From contig KQ965821.1 of assembly GCA_001574975.1 (NCBI GenBank), forward strand, positions 56,714 through 120,713: a stretch of DNA of 64,000 nt, written 5' to 3'. Under the pieces are notes generated by a model, which had not been told where the DNA came from, ran no database searches, and saw only the letters and a list, made by a program, of their open reading frames with translations. Made by a program: the position numbers and the translations under genes. Positions 35,354 through 46,065 of the stretch are shown one piece after another. The stretch is from Gonapodya prolifera JEL478. Its lineage: Eukaryota > Monoblepharomycota > Monoblepharidomycetes > Monoblepharidales > Gonapodyaceae. Positions within the stretch are counted from its first letter, which is position 1; every line of letters begins with the position of its first letter.

Positions 35354-38300
35354 ATGGCTTCGCCGGACTCCAAAGAGATCGCAGAGGTTAGAAATGCAGT
35401 CGGTGACAACGCGAATGGCTCTTTTGACACAGATTGTCGCATCGCGTAATAGGAGATCACTTTGGAAGTTCCAGGAGGTCACCTCGCCCGAGCTGTTGAA
35501 GATGCGATTGGAACTGATATTGACGTGGGTGCCGCATGTTGTTTTTCTCTCGACTGGTCTCCAGATTTGAGCAAAAGCCGACTCCCCATAATTGAAGACC
35601 ACAACTGTGAGACGAGGCCATCATGAGGACGAAAAGGAGGATTCGGCCGCGCTACCAGAGGATGGTGGGCCTACGAAAGCTATCCCCGAAGCTCGTGGGA
35701 GCAAGGCAATCGGTTTCAGCGACGATATTGACTTTAATTGGGATGATATGGATGAAGAACTTGAGATGGTACAGCTACAGCGCCGAAGAAGTGAAGACGA
35801 CATGGAAGACGAGGTTGACGATGAGTTGGAAGAGGATGATTCCTGCTTCCCCCTCTGGAATCGGCTGTCTACCATGGGACGCTGGCTCTTCCTCGACCTT
35901 GTTGCTCTTTTGATTTTCATTCCGTTCTACACCATCGCAAAATATGGAAGCAATGATAATGTGATAATTGCGTCGGTGGCAGTAAGTGTCATATTCCTCG
36001 CTGAACTCGGTTTACTATTACCACACCGTTGGAGGTAGTTATCTGCCTGGGCATCCTTTATCATGGTGACAATCGTCTGCCTAAACGCTATAAGGCTTAC
36101 TATCTGGGGCCTCATTGAATTGTGGAAACGAACAAGCAGCCGACTTCGCCAAGTCCAACGAACACAACTTATCGAGTCCCTACAAAAGTGGCTGACCATG
36201 GCCTTGTGGACGATCCTGAATTACGGTCTATGGATCTGGATTTTGAGAACGCAAGGTGAATTCAATTATGAACACACAGCACTGTGCGTCGACCCCCAAA
36301 TCGGCATCTTGCTCCAAACTAGTTTGCCCCGACACACACGACTGCTTCTCAAACCCTGTATCAAGTTTTTTTATCGGTATCATGGTTTCTTCTATTGCAT
36401 TTCTGATCAAGCGATACCTCTTCCAATCATTCGTTCGATCGTTTCACAAAGAAGCATATGAGCGCCGGGTCAACAAGCTTCGTTTCGCAGAGTTTGGTAT
36501 GTTCCACACAGAGTATGGATGTTTAGGGTGCTCATCTTTGGTATCCTTTATATAGTCCTGGACACACTTCGAGAAGCCCGCAAAAAGCATGAGAAATCTC
36601 GAACTACTGTCGCCCGACTCCCCACCTTCACATTGTCCAGTCTCACACGATCACGAGATTCGGAGAGTGATGACGGAATATCTCCATTCACACTCGCCGC
36701 TAGAGCTGTTCAAGCAGAGGGAGTGGATCTAATGGAACATACTGCTCACATCGGTGCAGACAAGCCTCCGGAAGTAAAGGGATCTGCGTCGGATGCCGCT
36801 CACGATGGTAAAACGGAGGCAAGCGGTCGAAATCTCACAGCACCTGGATTCCTACAACAACTTGGGGAAGCCATCTCACTTTCCAAAGCATCTATTGAGC
36901 ATAACTACGTCTTGAGAGGCCGCACTTTACAAGCGACTACAACTTCCCCGAATACAACCAGCAAGGCGCCAAGAGGGTTGCACTCACAAGCTCACGATCC
37001 GCAATCCCGGCGCGGAGACGATTTGCGAAAAGAGGCCACTGACCTCGCGAGAAAGACATTTGGCTGGTTGTGCCGGAAAGATCGCAAGGAGATTGAGCTG
37101 GACGATTTCTTACCCCACTTTTCAAAGTTTGCAACCGCCAGGAAGGCTTTCAATCTCTTCGACAGAAATGGTATGGCTACTTTGTATCAAACTGTTGCAT
37201 ACGTCGAGTTCTCAAGCGTTTGTCCCAGCAAGCGGTGGTGTAAGTAAACGAGAAATGAGGTTTATTGTCATCGAGATATTTGAAGAGCAGCGGGGTGAGT
37301 TCAAATGGAGCACTTTCCGGTGCTTCGAGCTCACTGTGGGTCTCATTTGTTGCAGACCTCAACAAATCGATCGAGGACATGCACAAAGCACTAACAAAAT
37401 TGAACCTCGTTCTCACGATTATCACAGTATTTCTTCTTTTTTGGGTGTGGCTTGTCATTTACGGAGTCGATTTGGCAAGTGGTGCGTTCGACTTCCCTTT
37501 CCTTTGGAATCATGACTGAAGGGTGTGGCTTGCAGTCTTCGTTACTCTCACGTCATTGCTAGTCCTATCCACGTATGTCGTTGGTAAGCCTCCGTGTCGC
37601 TGCGATCCTTCTTGGCGACATGAACACTTTGTTTGCGGTCTTTCAAAATAGGTGGTACCTTGACGAAAGCATTCAGCTGCATCGTGTTTCTGTTTGTCAC
37701 GCATCCTTACGATGTCGGGGACATCATTCAGATACAAGGAGTGGTAAGTAGACATGTGTTTTCCGGAAATGCCTTGAGAGCACTGTGGTTTCAAACTCGG
37801 CCCACTTGTGTAGGAGGGAAGCTTTATTGTGGAGGAAATGGATATTCTCACCACAACGTTCCGACAACTGGATGGCATGGTATGTTAACACTCGTTCGTC
37901 ATAATGGCTGCGAGTCTTATTGGGTATCGCATTCCGCTGACTGAAGTTGCTCATGGTATCAAACGTTGTCATTTCTGACTACTTTATTAGCAACATTCGG
38001 CGGTGAGTGCATCAGGTTATTGACCACAACCGCTGTGATATCTGAGCACTTTTGGTGGTGCAGATCCTCCCCTATGACACAATTCATTCATCTTGAAGTT
38101 CCAATCAACACCGATGTGGACTTAATCCTTGAACTGAAGCGCCGCATGACGGAATGGGTTACTGTGAGTAAGACAATTTTTTCATTTACATTCGCTCTTT
38201 CGCTAAGACTACGGAACCGCTGCAGCAAGAAAAATCAGACTTCGTTTCCTTCGACTTGTACATCACAGAAATGGCAAGCGAAAAGTATTCTATGCATGTG

Positions 38301-38484
38301 ACAATCAGCGTCAAGCATCGAGGTAAGTACGGTATTATTGATGGTGGTTTGCAATCTCCTTTCTAAGGTATGTGTTGCAGATAATTGGCAGGATGTACAG
38401 AAGCGAAATCAGAGGCAGACGAAGGTTCTGACTCAATTGAAGCACACGCTCGAAGATATGGGGATATCGAGCGTGGAGGGATGA
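35354..38484 (+). CDS. EF-hand MscS-like mechanosensitive channel 2 (Msy1/Msy2 type)
   Basis: The start at 35354 (MASPDSKEIAE) is inferred. The main exon frame begins downstream of an in-frame TAA at 35589 and has no ATG nearby, so a first exon ending at a GTTAGA donor (phase 0) is needed. The rest follows channel 1. An acidic N-terminus (DDMDEELEM … DDELEEDD) is followed by RWLFLDLVALLIFIPFYTIA, a paired LTIWGLIELWKR region, and VCPDTHDCFSNPVSSFFIGI. An EF-hand follows (FNLFDRNG … GGVSKREMRF, intron within). Then come LTIITVFLLFWVWLVIYGVD, the MscS signature FLFVTHPYDVGDIIQI (about 37690-37735), the beta domain (QFIHLEVPINTDVDLILELK), and DNWQDVQKRNQRQTKVLTQL. Stop at 38482-38484. First-exon structure is uncertain. 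Confidence 0.85.
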
Positions 38485-38860
38485 ACTCGCATTCGCCGCA
38501 ATAAATTAGCACATAATTTATTTATTCATTTATGAATGCATTGCATGGCGTACTTTGCATTGGGAAGTCCAATCTGGCTGATCCACCCCAGGTGTAGCAA
38601 GCGCCTCGTGCACAATGCTTTTACTTTGAACAGTATTTTTGTCGCGAGATTTGGGCCCTTGTCGGCCTTTGTCCCCAGAACTGAAGGGGTCTTGTCACCT
38701 GTGGATCTCGCCCCTCCGTCCATTCCTCCCTTCCCGGTCAAGGGGCTTTGCCAACGAATTTGTGAGCAGTATGAAACATGCATATTGACCGTGATATAAT
38801 ACAGTGTGTATGAACGAAACAATGCGGGAACTATAACAAAATGACAAGTGCTGACACACA
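38485..38860. other. Convergent intergenic region
   Basis: The 3' ends of the second MscS gene and the minus-strand TF-like gene face each other here. It is AT-rich near 38500-38530 (TTATTTATTCATTTATG). Nothing else is seen. Confidence 0.5.
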
Positions 38861-41533
38861 TCACTCAGTCAGCTGAGCAACTCTCTCCAACGCCCGATCA
38901 ACAAGCTCCTCCGATGACTGCACAGTCTGGTCTTCCAGAAGTTCCGCCAACGTGCCTCTGCCTTCAAATAACTCTGGCCGGACGCTACACACCGTTTCAC
39001 TTCTCGCCAGGGGTACCGTGTTCGCTGCCAAGTCTGGTGGAACCTCCGATTTTCCAGCAGCAACAGTGACAAGATGAAGGATGATTTCAGACTGTCGTTC
39101 AGCCACCCAAGTCAAAACGCGATCGGTGTGTGGAGCAGCGTTGTTCTCCATTATCGAATTGTGAAGACGTTCAATGAGGCGGGTGGCAGCTGTATGAAAA
39201 CGACAGACTTTAAATCTCAACAACACGTGGAATGCTTCTCATTCTCACTTTGCGCGCGTTTCCAAACGCGTCCGATCGATCGGAGAGCTCTGATTGTTGT
39301 TCTGACATGTGAATCTGCCCCAATCAGAAATTGACGTGCGATCATGAGCTCGTTCGATTCTGGAGCTTCTTTAAGAGGATCCTTGCTTTCCGCACAATCA
39401 TGAGCAGGGGAAGTCCTCAAAACCTCCCTCACTGCCAGTAGAGTCGAGACAGTGGCCATTCCAACTTCGAGACAATGTTGTAAGATAACAGCTCCATCAT
39501 GGATCAATAGCTTGGACTCACGACAAAATCCCCATGCAGCAGAAGTGTGTTCGAGCAATGACCCTTCACCGTGAAGCTCGAAAAACAGCTGCAACGATGT
39601 CAGCGCAATGCTCGCGTGATCTAAGCATTTCACGAACGCCGGGCTGACCATCCAGGCCAAAATGAAAGGAGTAGTTGTGGCATCGGATGGTTCTTGCCCA
39701 GGTGAAGACCCAGGACTTCCGAAAGGTCCACGTCTTCCTCCTGAGCCCGACTGAAACGGTGCAATTGGGGCCTGCGAAAACGCATGCATGCAATGATACT
39801 GTATGAACAATGTGAGCGCCCATTTAGAAGAGCTGATGTGTGAACTTAAGTGTTCTGCAGATGGTCCAGGCACCGAGTGTACAGGTAGGGACTGGGTGAG
39901 GAGAAGTGTTTCAAAGCGCCGGTACCACATAGCCATGGAACTCTCGATGTCCGTTGCGAGGGCCAAAGCTCGTCGCATTGAATTTGGTACCGTATCAGAA
40001 ACTGTGGTTATAGAATAAATGTGGCGGCGCGAGCAATGCTGGCGCTAACGAAGCAAAATGAAGATTCTAGCTCACGAAGAAACGTTCTGAGTCAAAGGCC
40101 ACTCACAAACTCCAGCATCTTCCCAAAACAGAAGAAACTTAATGCTGTTGAGAGACCAGCAACACCCAAGGTACTTTGGTTTGCGATGGGTATCTCCCCA
40201 TTATCGAAAAACTCTTCTAGTGTGAGGCCCAAGGGGAAGGTCACCGAATCCAACGTTGTGCCATGAATATAATCCGAAAACGAATCGCTGAACCAAATTG
40301 CATCATTTGAAGGCCTACGATATGGGATAGAGGATCCGTTCGTGTTCAAATGTGCGCTCCTGAACACTCACAGAGGTGCCAGTGCAAGCTCTTCATACGT
40401 CATGCCGCATGGACAATTATGCCAAGCTGCAAGCATTCGATCCATCAGCCCAACAGTCCAACAAGTTCGAAGAGCCTCTTCCCTTTCAAGCCAGCGATCG
40501 AAAAAAGGAACTGGGTCTGACATGTTCCGGTTACTTTCACTGTAGGGTGGCATCGCTTGCAACACCCTCACGCCACCGACGCTGGTCGCAACCATCGCTG
40601 CAAACCATTCTACGCGCTCAGCCTGAAGAGAGTCAACCGCGAAATGAAGTAGGGTCTGTATGGAAGGAAGAGATGCGCGTTGAGAGAGAACCACTGGGAT
40701 GAGACGAGTTGAATAGGTAGAGAATGTTTTACGGATGTTTGATTGGAATAAAGGTGACGAATGGTATCCACATGCGATGGAAAGCATGCTGAAAGACGGG
40801 TGAGGTTCCATCCTTGTCCAAACGAAGAACTAGATGACAAACCTGAAGAGTAAAGCAGGATTTCGAGTTTGCCCCAAACTGTAAAACCGTTGCCGATTGA
40901 TGAAAGGAAAGGTTTTGGCGAAGGTATCGAAGTATAGTCCAATTAACTCATTACATCGGTCAACGTCGGGTAGAGGAGGAAGGTCGTCAAATACAGAAAT
41001 CTCTCGACGTGGAGAAACCGCACGGAGAGCCGCACGACTTTGCAAGTCGTCCAGGAAGGAAAACGAGTTCCAGGGTTCCCGTTCATTGAGCGTTACGGGG
41101 CTTTTGATGTGAAATGAGGAAGAAAATGATGTTCCGTCGAGCCAAGAAGGGGCTGACTGTTCCGCGAGACAACCCAAGGTTGCTTCCAGTTCCCCAAAGT
41201 CAACAACTTCATTAGACCGCGAGGATGAATCGTTTGAATCAGACACGTTGCGCCCATGTTCTGTGGTTCGGGTCTTTCTTCGCGTCGCTGTTACAAGTCC
41301 TTCCACGGAACTTCCTTTCGAGCGCTCACGACTTGGCGTGGGCTGTGTCGAATTTTTTCCACGTCCCGACTCCAAGCCAAGAAGAGCTTCAAGACGGGCA
41401 ACCCGGTCGATCGGCCTAGAATTGGATCAATGAGTTCTCCGAATCATCCCTCGTGAACTGACCACGCCGGTCAGATGATGATTCCAGACCTTCGCCCTTT
41501 GACTTTATATTGTGCTGCCGCAGGATTCGACAT
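38861..41533 (-). CDS. Fungal transcription-factor-like protein 1, Zn2Cys6 cluster apparently absent
   Basis: It looks like the post-zinc-cluster part of a fungal Zn2Cys6 regulator. The chosen ATG at 41533 gives MSNPAAAQYKVKGR, spliced (phase 2, GTCTGG donor, TTCTAG acceptor) to RPIDRVARLEALLGLESG, the usual linker/dimerisation motif. Then follow FDDLPPLPDVDRCNELIGLY with FDTFAKTFPFINRQRFY (start of the fungal_trans middle domain) and EEALRTCWTVGLMDRMLAAW (the E..R..W..Y-like motif). A long helical C-terminal half ends in ALERVAQLTE at 38861. No CxxC…C cluster is found in any frame between the linker and the cystinosin gene. It may act through a partner, or the first exon may be missed. The paralog is the plus-strand gene at 42923. 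Confidence 0.68.
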
Positions 41534-41778
41534 AGCGAGCGGAATCGAGAGTATTACATCTGTTTCAGGCTCCTTGCCGTGGTTGCGTTTCGGCCAAAGC
41601 GTTAACACCTTCCTTGCAAAACCTTGCCACAGAAGGAAACACATTCAGCACATAAGGCGCGTCAATCGTTCCATCAATAAATAACCGAATGTGCTCTTGA
41701 CCATAATCCGTTTTAGTGAAATACTATTTACAATAGCCTTTAATGTAGTTGGTTATGTACATCGCTATAGTCTGGAAA

Positions 41779-42873
41779 TTACTGCAGAAGCCTTGAAGCC
41801 TCATTTGGTGCTTCCTCCTCTACCGAGCCCGGCAAAAGTGCAGGGTTGTTCTCTTCGTTACTCACACTCACTTCTTCGTCGCCAAGCTTTTGGCTCCGAC
41901 GGTATAGTACGTAGTGCTGGATCATAAAAATCACGTCGAACAATATAGAGAGGAAGCCGAGGAAGAGCTTCACGGGGTCCCCAAGGATACCTGACCATCC
42001 AGTTCCCGTCTTGATGGCGTCAACTCCGAGCTGCCCGAAGGAGAGAATGCCTCCACTGATATCCAATAGCACACTCTACAGAGATCAAGATGTCGGTTAT
42101 AAGGTCCATCAACAGAGTTGGTGGCAACATTTGTCACCTCGATAGACCATCCGATTGTAGACTGTCGCTGCCAATTGAGAACAGCTTGCGGCACATATTT
42201 CACCACCACGGTCGCGAGTTTAACGTAACTCAAGTAGTATAAGAGATCCAAAGCGGGGAAAGCTTTAGCAATAGTCGCAAGACTTAGCCCCACGGCGGGG
42301 ATGGTAGTGAGAAGAAGAAAGACGAGGACAAGGAGATGGGGCCGTCGCCGACTTCCATCATACAAAAAGCATTGCAGCAGGAAGACAAAACACCAAACTG
42401 AGTTGGAAGATGGTTGAGTCAAGGAACTATCTGGGAGCTGAACCTTGAAGCTCACATGTAGCATGTAACGCGAACACCACGTCAGAAAAGGTGACGAGGT
42501 TATCTCGTCCATCGTTTCTGTCTCGATACTGTCGTCGGATCTCCTCGTTCCAGTAAAACGAGTAGGTATAAATCGAAAGAAAGAGCATTCCTTCACAATT
42601 CATAAGAACGAAGTCGCTTCACAAACGGTCAAACTAATTATTGGGCTCTAACTCCTCCGAAATTGGCTCACATTGACATTCCTTCCACGCTTTGGCGCCT
42701 CCAGTTGATCCAAAACTGTGGGTAGAAGGAGGAGCTCCAGCTCAGAAAGTAGCCCTACAATGCCGCGAACTGTCGATTCAACACAATTATGGAATGAAAG
42801 AGCTATTTCTTACCCATCCAAGGGCTGACGAAAGTACATCGAGGGTGACTTCGGCCGTGGATCGAGAAATCAT
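41779..42873 (-). CDS. Cystinosin / ERS1-like lysosomal-vacuolar cystine transporter
   Basis: This is a seven-helix PQ-loop protein, predicted to export cystine with protons from the vacuole/lysosome. Start ATG at 42873 (MISRSTAEVTLDVLSSALGW). An intron then leads to GYFLSWSSSFYPQFWINWRR and QSVEGMS, the first PQ loop. The next exon reads DFVLMNCEGMLFLSIYTYSF and continues WNEEIRRQY. The middle exon has LVLVFLLLTTIPAVGLSLAT and then VKLATVVVKYVPQAVLNWQR with QSTIGWSIE, the second PQ loop. The last exon has LLDISGGILSFGQLGVDAI, GDPVKLFLGFLSILFDVIF and MIQHYVLYR, then an acidic tail to 41779. Residues D and N around both PQ loops are kept. It sits between the two TF paralogs, and its start is 49 bp from that of the plus-strand TF gene. 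Confidence 0.87.
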
Positions 42874-42922
42874 TGCGCTACGTGGCAAGATCCTGCGAAG
42901 AGCAATCGCCTGGCCAAGGAAG
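42874..42922. promoter_or_regulatory. 49-bp gap between divergent starts of cystinosin and TF-like gene 2
   Basis: The predicted start codons (42873 minus, 42923 plus) are so close that the two 5' UTRs must overlap, or one start is mis-placed. An alternative upstream start for the plus gene would place its exon antisense to cystinosin. Confidence 0.35.
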
Positions 42923-45552
42923 ATGCCGAAAGAAAAGCGGAGACGTGTTGCGGAGCGAAAGACCGATAGGTATGGGCCCGCCAAGTGATTATATGATCCG
43001 GTTGTGAAAATGAGTTGGATCGATTAGACCAGTTGATCGGTTGCAACGACTTGAAGCGATGCTGGGACTCAGTCAAGGGAATTCCTTGAAATTCGATAAC
43101 CAGAAGAAGCATAAAGACTCTCCCTCGGCGTCTGAGGGGTCCTCACCAGGGCAAGCTCTCGTCGACTCGCCAGGTCCCCCTTGCGCACAACAGGCTCTGG
43201 TGCCAGTCACAGACTCAAGAATCCAGATAGAGCAATGGGCCAACCTCTATCCAGCTTTTTCAGTCGCGGCTCGACCGGTTGGAGCGGAGCCTGCTTCCTT
43301 GTTCTTCGTTGGATCCCCTCTCCTACCTCCGAGACGAAGGCTCACCATTGACCCCATATTACCAATTCCCAAGCCGGTTAACTTTTTCGACGATCTACCT
43401 CCTCTACCCAATGTTGAGGAATGTAATGCTCTCTTTGCGGAGTACTTTGGGGGAACGATTGGTGCTTCATTTCGAATTATCCAGCGGGATCGGTTTTACT
43501 CTGCGCGACGAGCGACCAATGCCCCTTTGATGCTAAGGTTCGTAAATTTTCCCAGCTGGTTTCCAAAGAAGGGGCTCACATGATGATCTGTCCCAGTATC
43601 CTTGCAGTTGCGTGCACAACGCAACGGGATCGTAAGTTCCACATGCACTACCGCAACGCCCTGGCGTGGCGGCTTGTTCGAATACTCCCTCAAATCCTCT
43701 CGCAACCGTCTGATCTCGACAAGCTCCAGATCCTCTGCCATCTCGTGTTGCTGACAATGTCTGGCATCCACATGGAGCCTTTAGTGTGGATGCTGTTACA
43801 GTGCATTCACACGATGAGGACCATGGATTGGTCCGCTGCTTCCACTAACACTGTCGGAAGAGAAAGGTGGTCCGTGGCTGAGGAGCAAAAGCGGACGATG
43901 TGGTTTGTCACTTTCTTGGACAGGATTATCACTGCGTGGCGTTACAATCACCCATGTAATATTCAATATGAGGAGTTGGCGCTCTTGGAACTGTGAGTAT
44001 TCTATCTCGCAAGTTGTCCCTATCCTATTCTCTCATGTTCTATTGATAGACCGTGCAATGAACAACAGTGGTTGCAGCAAACTCCCGAGGGTTGGCAACC
44101 CACCTTGGAATCTTTCAATGATCCTATCTCGTGGCCAATCGAATTAACACAAACAAGCTCTCTCGGTTACTTTGCTCTCGCCACAAGCTTGCAAGTGCAC
44201 TGCTTCGGACACGTCGTTGACTATGTGAGAGACGCTTAGTTTAAGTCTACGCTCCAAAATACCAAGAACGCGATGCATTTTTCTTTAGCGCGTTCATTGT
44301 ATCCGACGAGGGGTGGTCACAGCGAGCAGCGTCAACGCTCCTGCTGCTCCATTTGAGATGTCAGCTGGGTCCTCAACCTCCGATCCTTTTGGGAATCTAT
44401 CTTTGCCGCTAAGGCGAGCCGTTGAACTGAATAATGTATCCGCCCTCGCGATGACCACTTGGTACGCACGTTTTCACGCCTCGTTGGGAATCAAAGCGCC
44501 ACCGATTTCCCGAGTTTTTGTTTTGCCTTCGGAGAGAACATCTCAGTGTCATGAGGCTATTTCGGCGTCTCCATTTACACTGGCACTATTCATTCACTAT
44601 CATAGCATGTGGGGCTATTGGAACTCACCCATTCCAACAGCAGATACCGTGTCAGGAGGTGCGCGACCCTCCTTTGCCGACTCAATGTCTCTCCTTGGCT
44701 CTCAGAACGATGACGGAGCGCCGGATTTTATTCGAAATTGGGTGTCAAGTCCAGCGTTCATCGCATGCTTGGAACACATTCGGATTGCTACGACTGGGTT
44801 GGACATCTTCTTAAGGTTATATGGAGACGCGACACTTGACTTGGTCCAACAAGCTGGCTGGGGATTTGCGCGTGAGTAGCCCTCGACTTCTGGCAAAGTA
44901 TTTCGGAAGTTGACCCAGACGTAGTTGGAATGTGTGCCATCCCCCTTGTGATCGCTGCGAAGGAGGCTCTTCGTGAGCACAAGCAGTCTGCACTGTCGGT
45001 CGCAACCCACACGCCGGGCATGACGGGATTAGACCACTCGCAGCAAATGCTTCGGCAGCTCCTCGCCCAAACTCGTGATCAGCTTCGACTTATTGTGCGA
45101 GTTCTGCGGCGAATGGCGCCCAGTAGGGGTGGCAATTCTCGGGGGATTGGTGAGTCAGTAAAAGGTCGCAAAGGTACTTCTTTGTTCACGTCAATTCCAT
45201 GCTACCAGCTGCTGCTCGCCTCATCGAACGATTGTTTGATGAAATTTCGGACCCATCGTCCGCAGCCTCCAATCACATGGTCAACTGGGTCGCAGGAAAA
45301 TCGTCGTCAGTGGTATGGCACATGGTTGCCGTCGGAGTGGGTGCCGCTCCCACCTCGGGTGCTCCATTGGAGAGCTCCGCCACCGCGAGTCTGGAGGACG
45401 GCCAGCTCTCGATTATCGCTGCAATTAAGGACCCTCTTATGGAGGCGGGTACGACCGCAGATGCGGCAATTGAACGGAGCCTGGACGTTATTCAGGAAGA
45501 GTACCTTCGGAGGCGCGGTACGACTAATTCTCCAAGTGTGGGTTCGTTATGA
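42923..45552 (+). CDS. Fungal transcription-factor-like protein 2, Zn2Cys6 cluster apparently absent
   Basis: Paralog of the gene at 38861-41533. The first exon MPKEKRRRVAERKTD is strongly basic. It splices in the same phase 2 (GTATGG … GATTAG) to RPVDRLQRLEAMLGL, the same linker. FFDDLPPLPNVEECNALFAE opens the fungal middle domain. EEQKRTMWFVTFLDRIITAW and RYNHPCNIQYEELALLEL match the paralog closely. C-terminal exons include TTWYARFHASLG, SPFTLALFIHYHSMWGYWNS, and LPAAARLIERLFDEIS, ending at 45550-45552. The basic exon could be a nuclear-localisation or minor DNA-contacting patch. I find no zinc cluster upstream in any frame. The exon joins around 44150-44310 are the least certain. Confidence 0.66.
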
Positions 45553-46065
45553 GCATAGAATTTTAGACTTGTTCAATGTATATAGTTGGTGCAAATGTCA
45601 GCGATCGAACCGAAGTGTGTTCAACGGTCGAGCGTGTGTCTTTAGTCCAGCCACAGTGTGACCGCAGACTGCCCCAAACTCACGTCATACCATTGCGTTG
45701 ACACTGCATTACATCCAAAACACTGCATTTTCACGTAAAGCTTCTTGGCTTGTGACGGACATTCCACGCTGGATTGCAAACTTGCACTACGAACTCAGTC
45801 GTTTATTTCCAATTTTTCCAACGAATCGCAGTTAATGGGATTCATCTCATTGCAGCGAGTACTAGCGAGCAGTGCCCCTCTGTAACAGTCGGAAGAACTT
45901 ACTGTTGCTCTTTCCTTGCAACACAATACTGTTTTGGCTCACCGACGAACAGAACGAGTGAAAAGGCCTTCCTTACAAGTTATTGCTTACCGCGACCTCG
46001 ACCCCTGCCCCTCCCGCCCCGACCACGGCCCCGACTTCGAACAGCGGTCTGTGTTGGTACGACGA
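45553..46065. other. Intergenic stretch, no gene seen
   Basis: Downstream of TF-like gene 2. Only short ORFs with skewed composition are present, including a Pro/Arg-rich one near 45990-46050 that reflects a C-rich tract. Confidence 0.4.

Noticed and set aside
35066-35602. 178-codon minus ORF over the MscS promoter
   Set aside because: It overlaps the well-supported first exon of channel 1 in another frame and has no domain.
35592-35620. Start of the second MscS gene at 35592
   Set aside because: The codon there is TTG, preceded by an in-frame TAA. A spliced first exon from ATG 35354 explains the frame.
42692-42922. Upstream extension of TF-like gene 2 as its true first exon
   Set aside because: It is antisense to well-supported cystinosin exons and carries no zinc cluster; kept only as a question in the findings.
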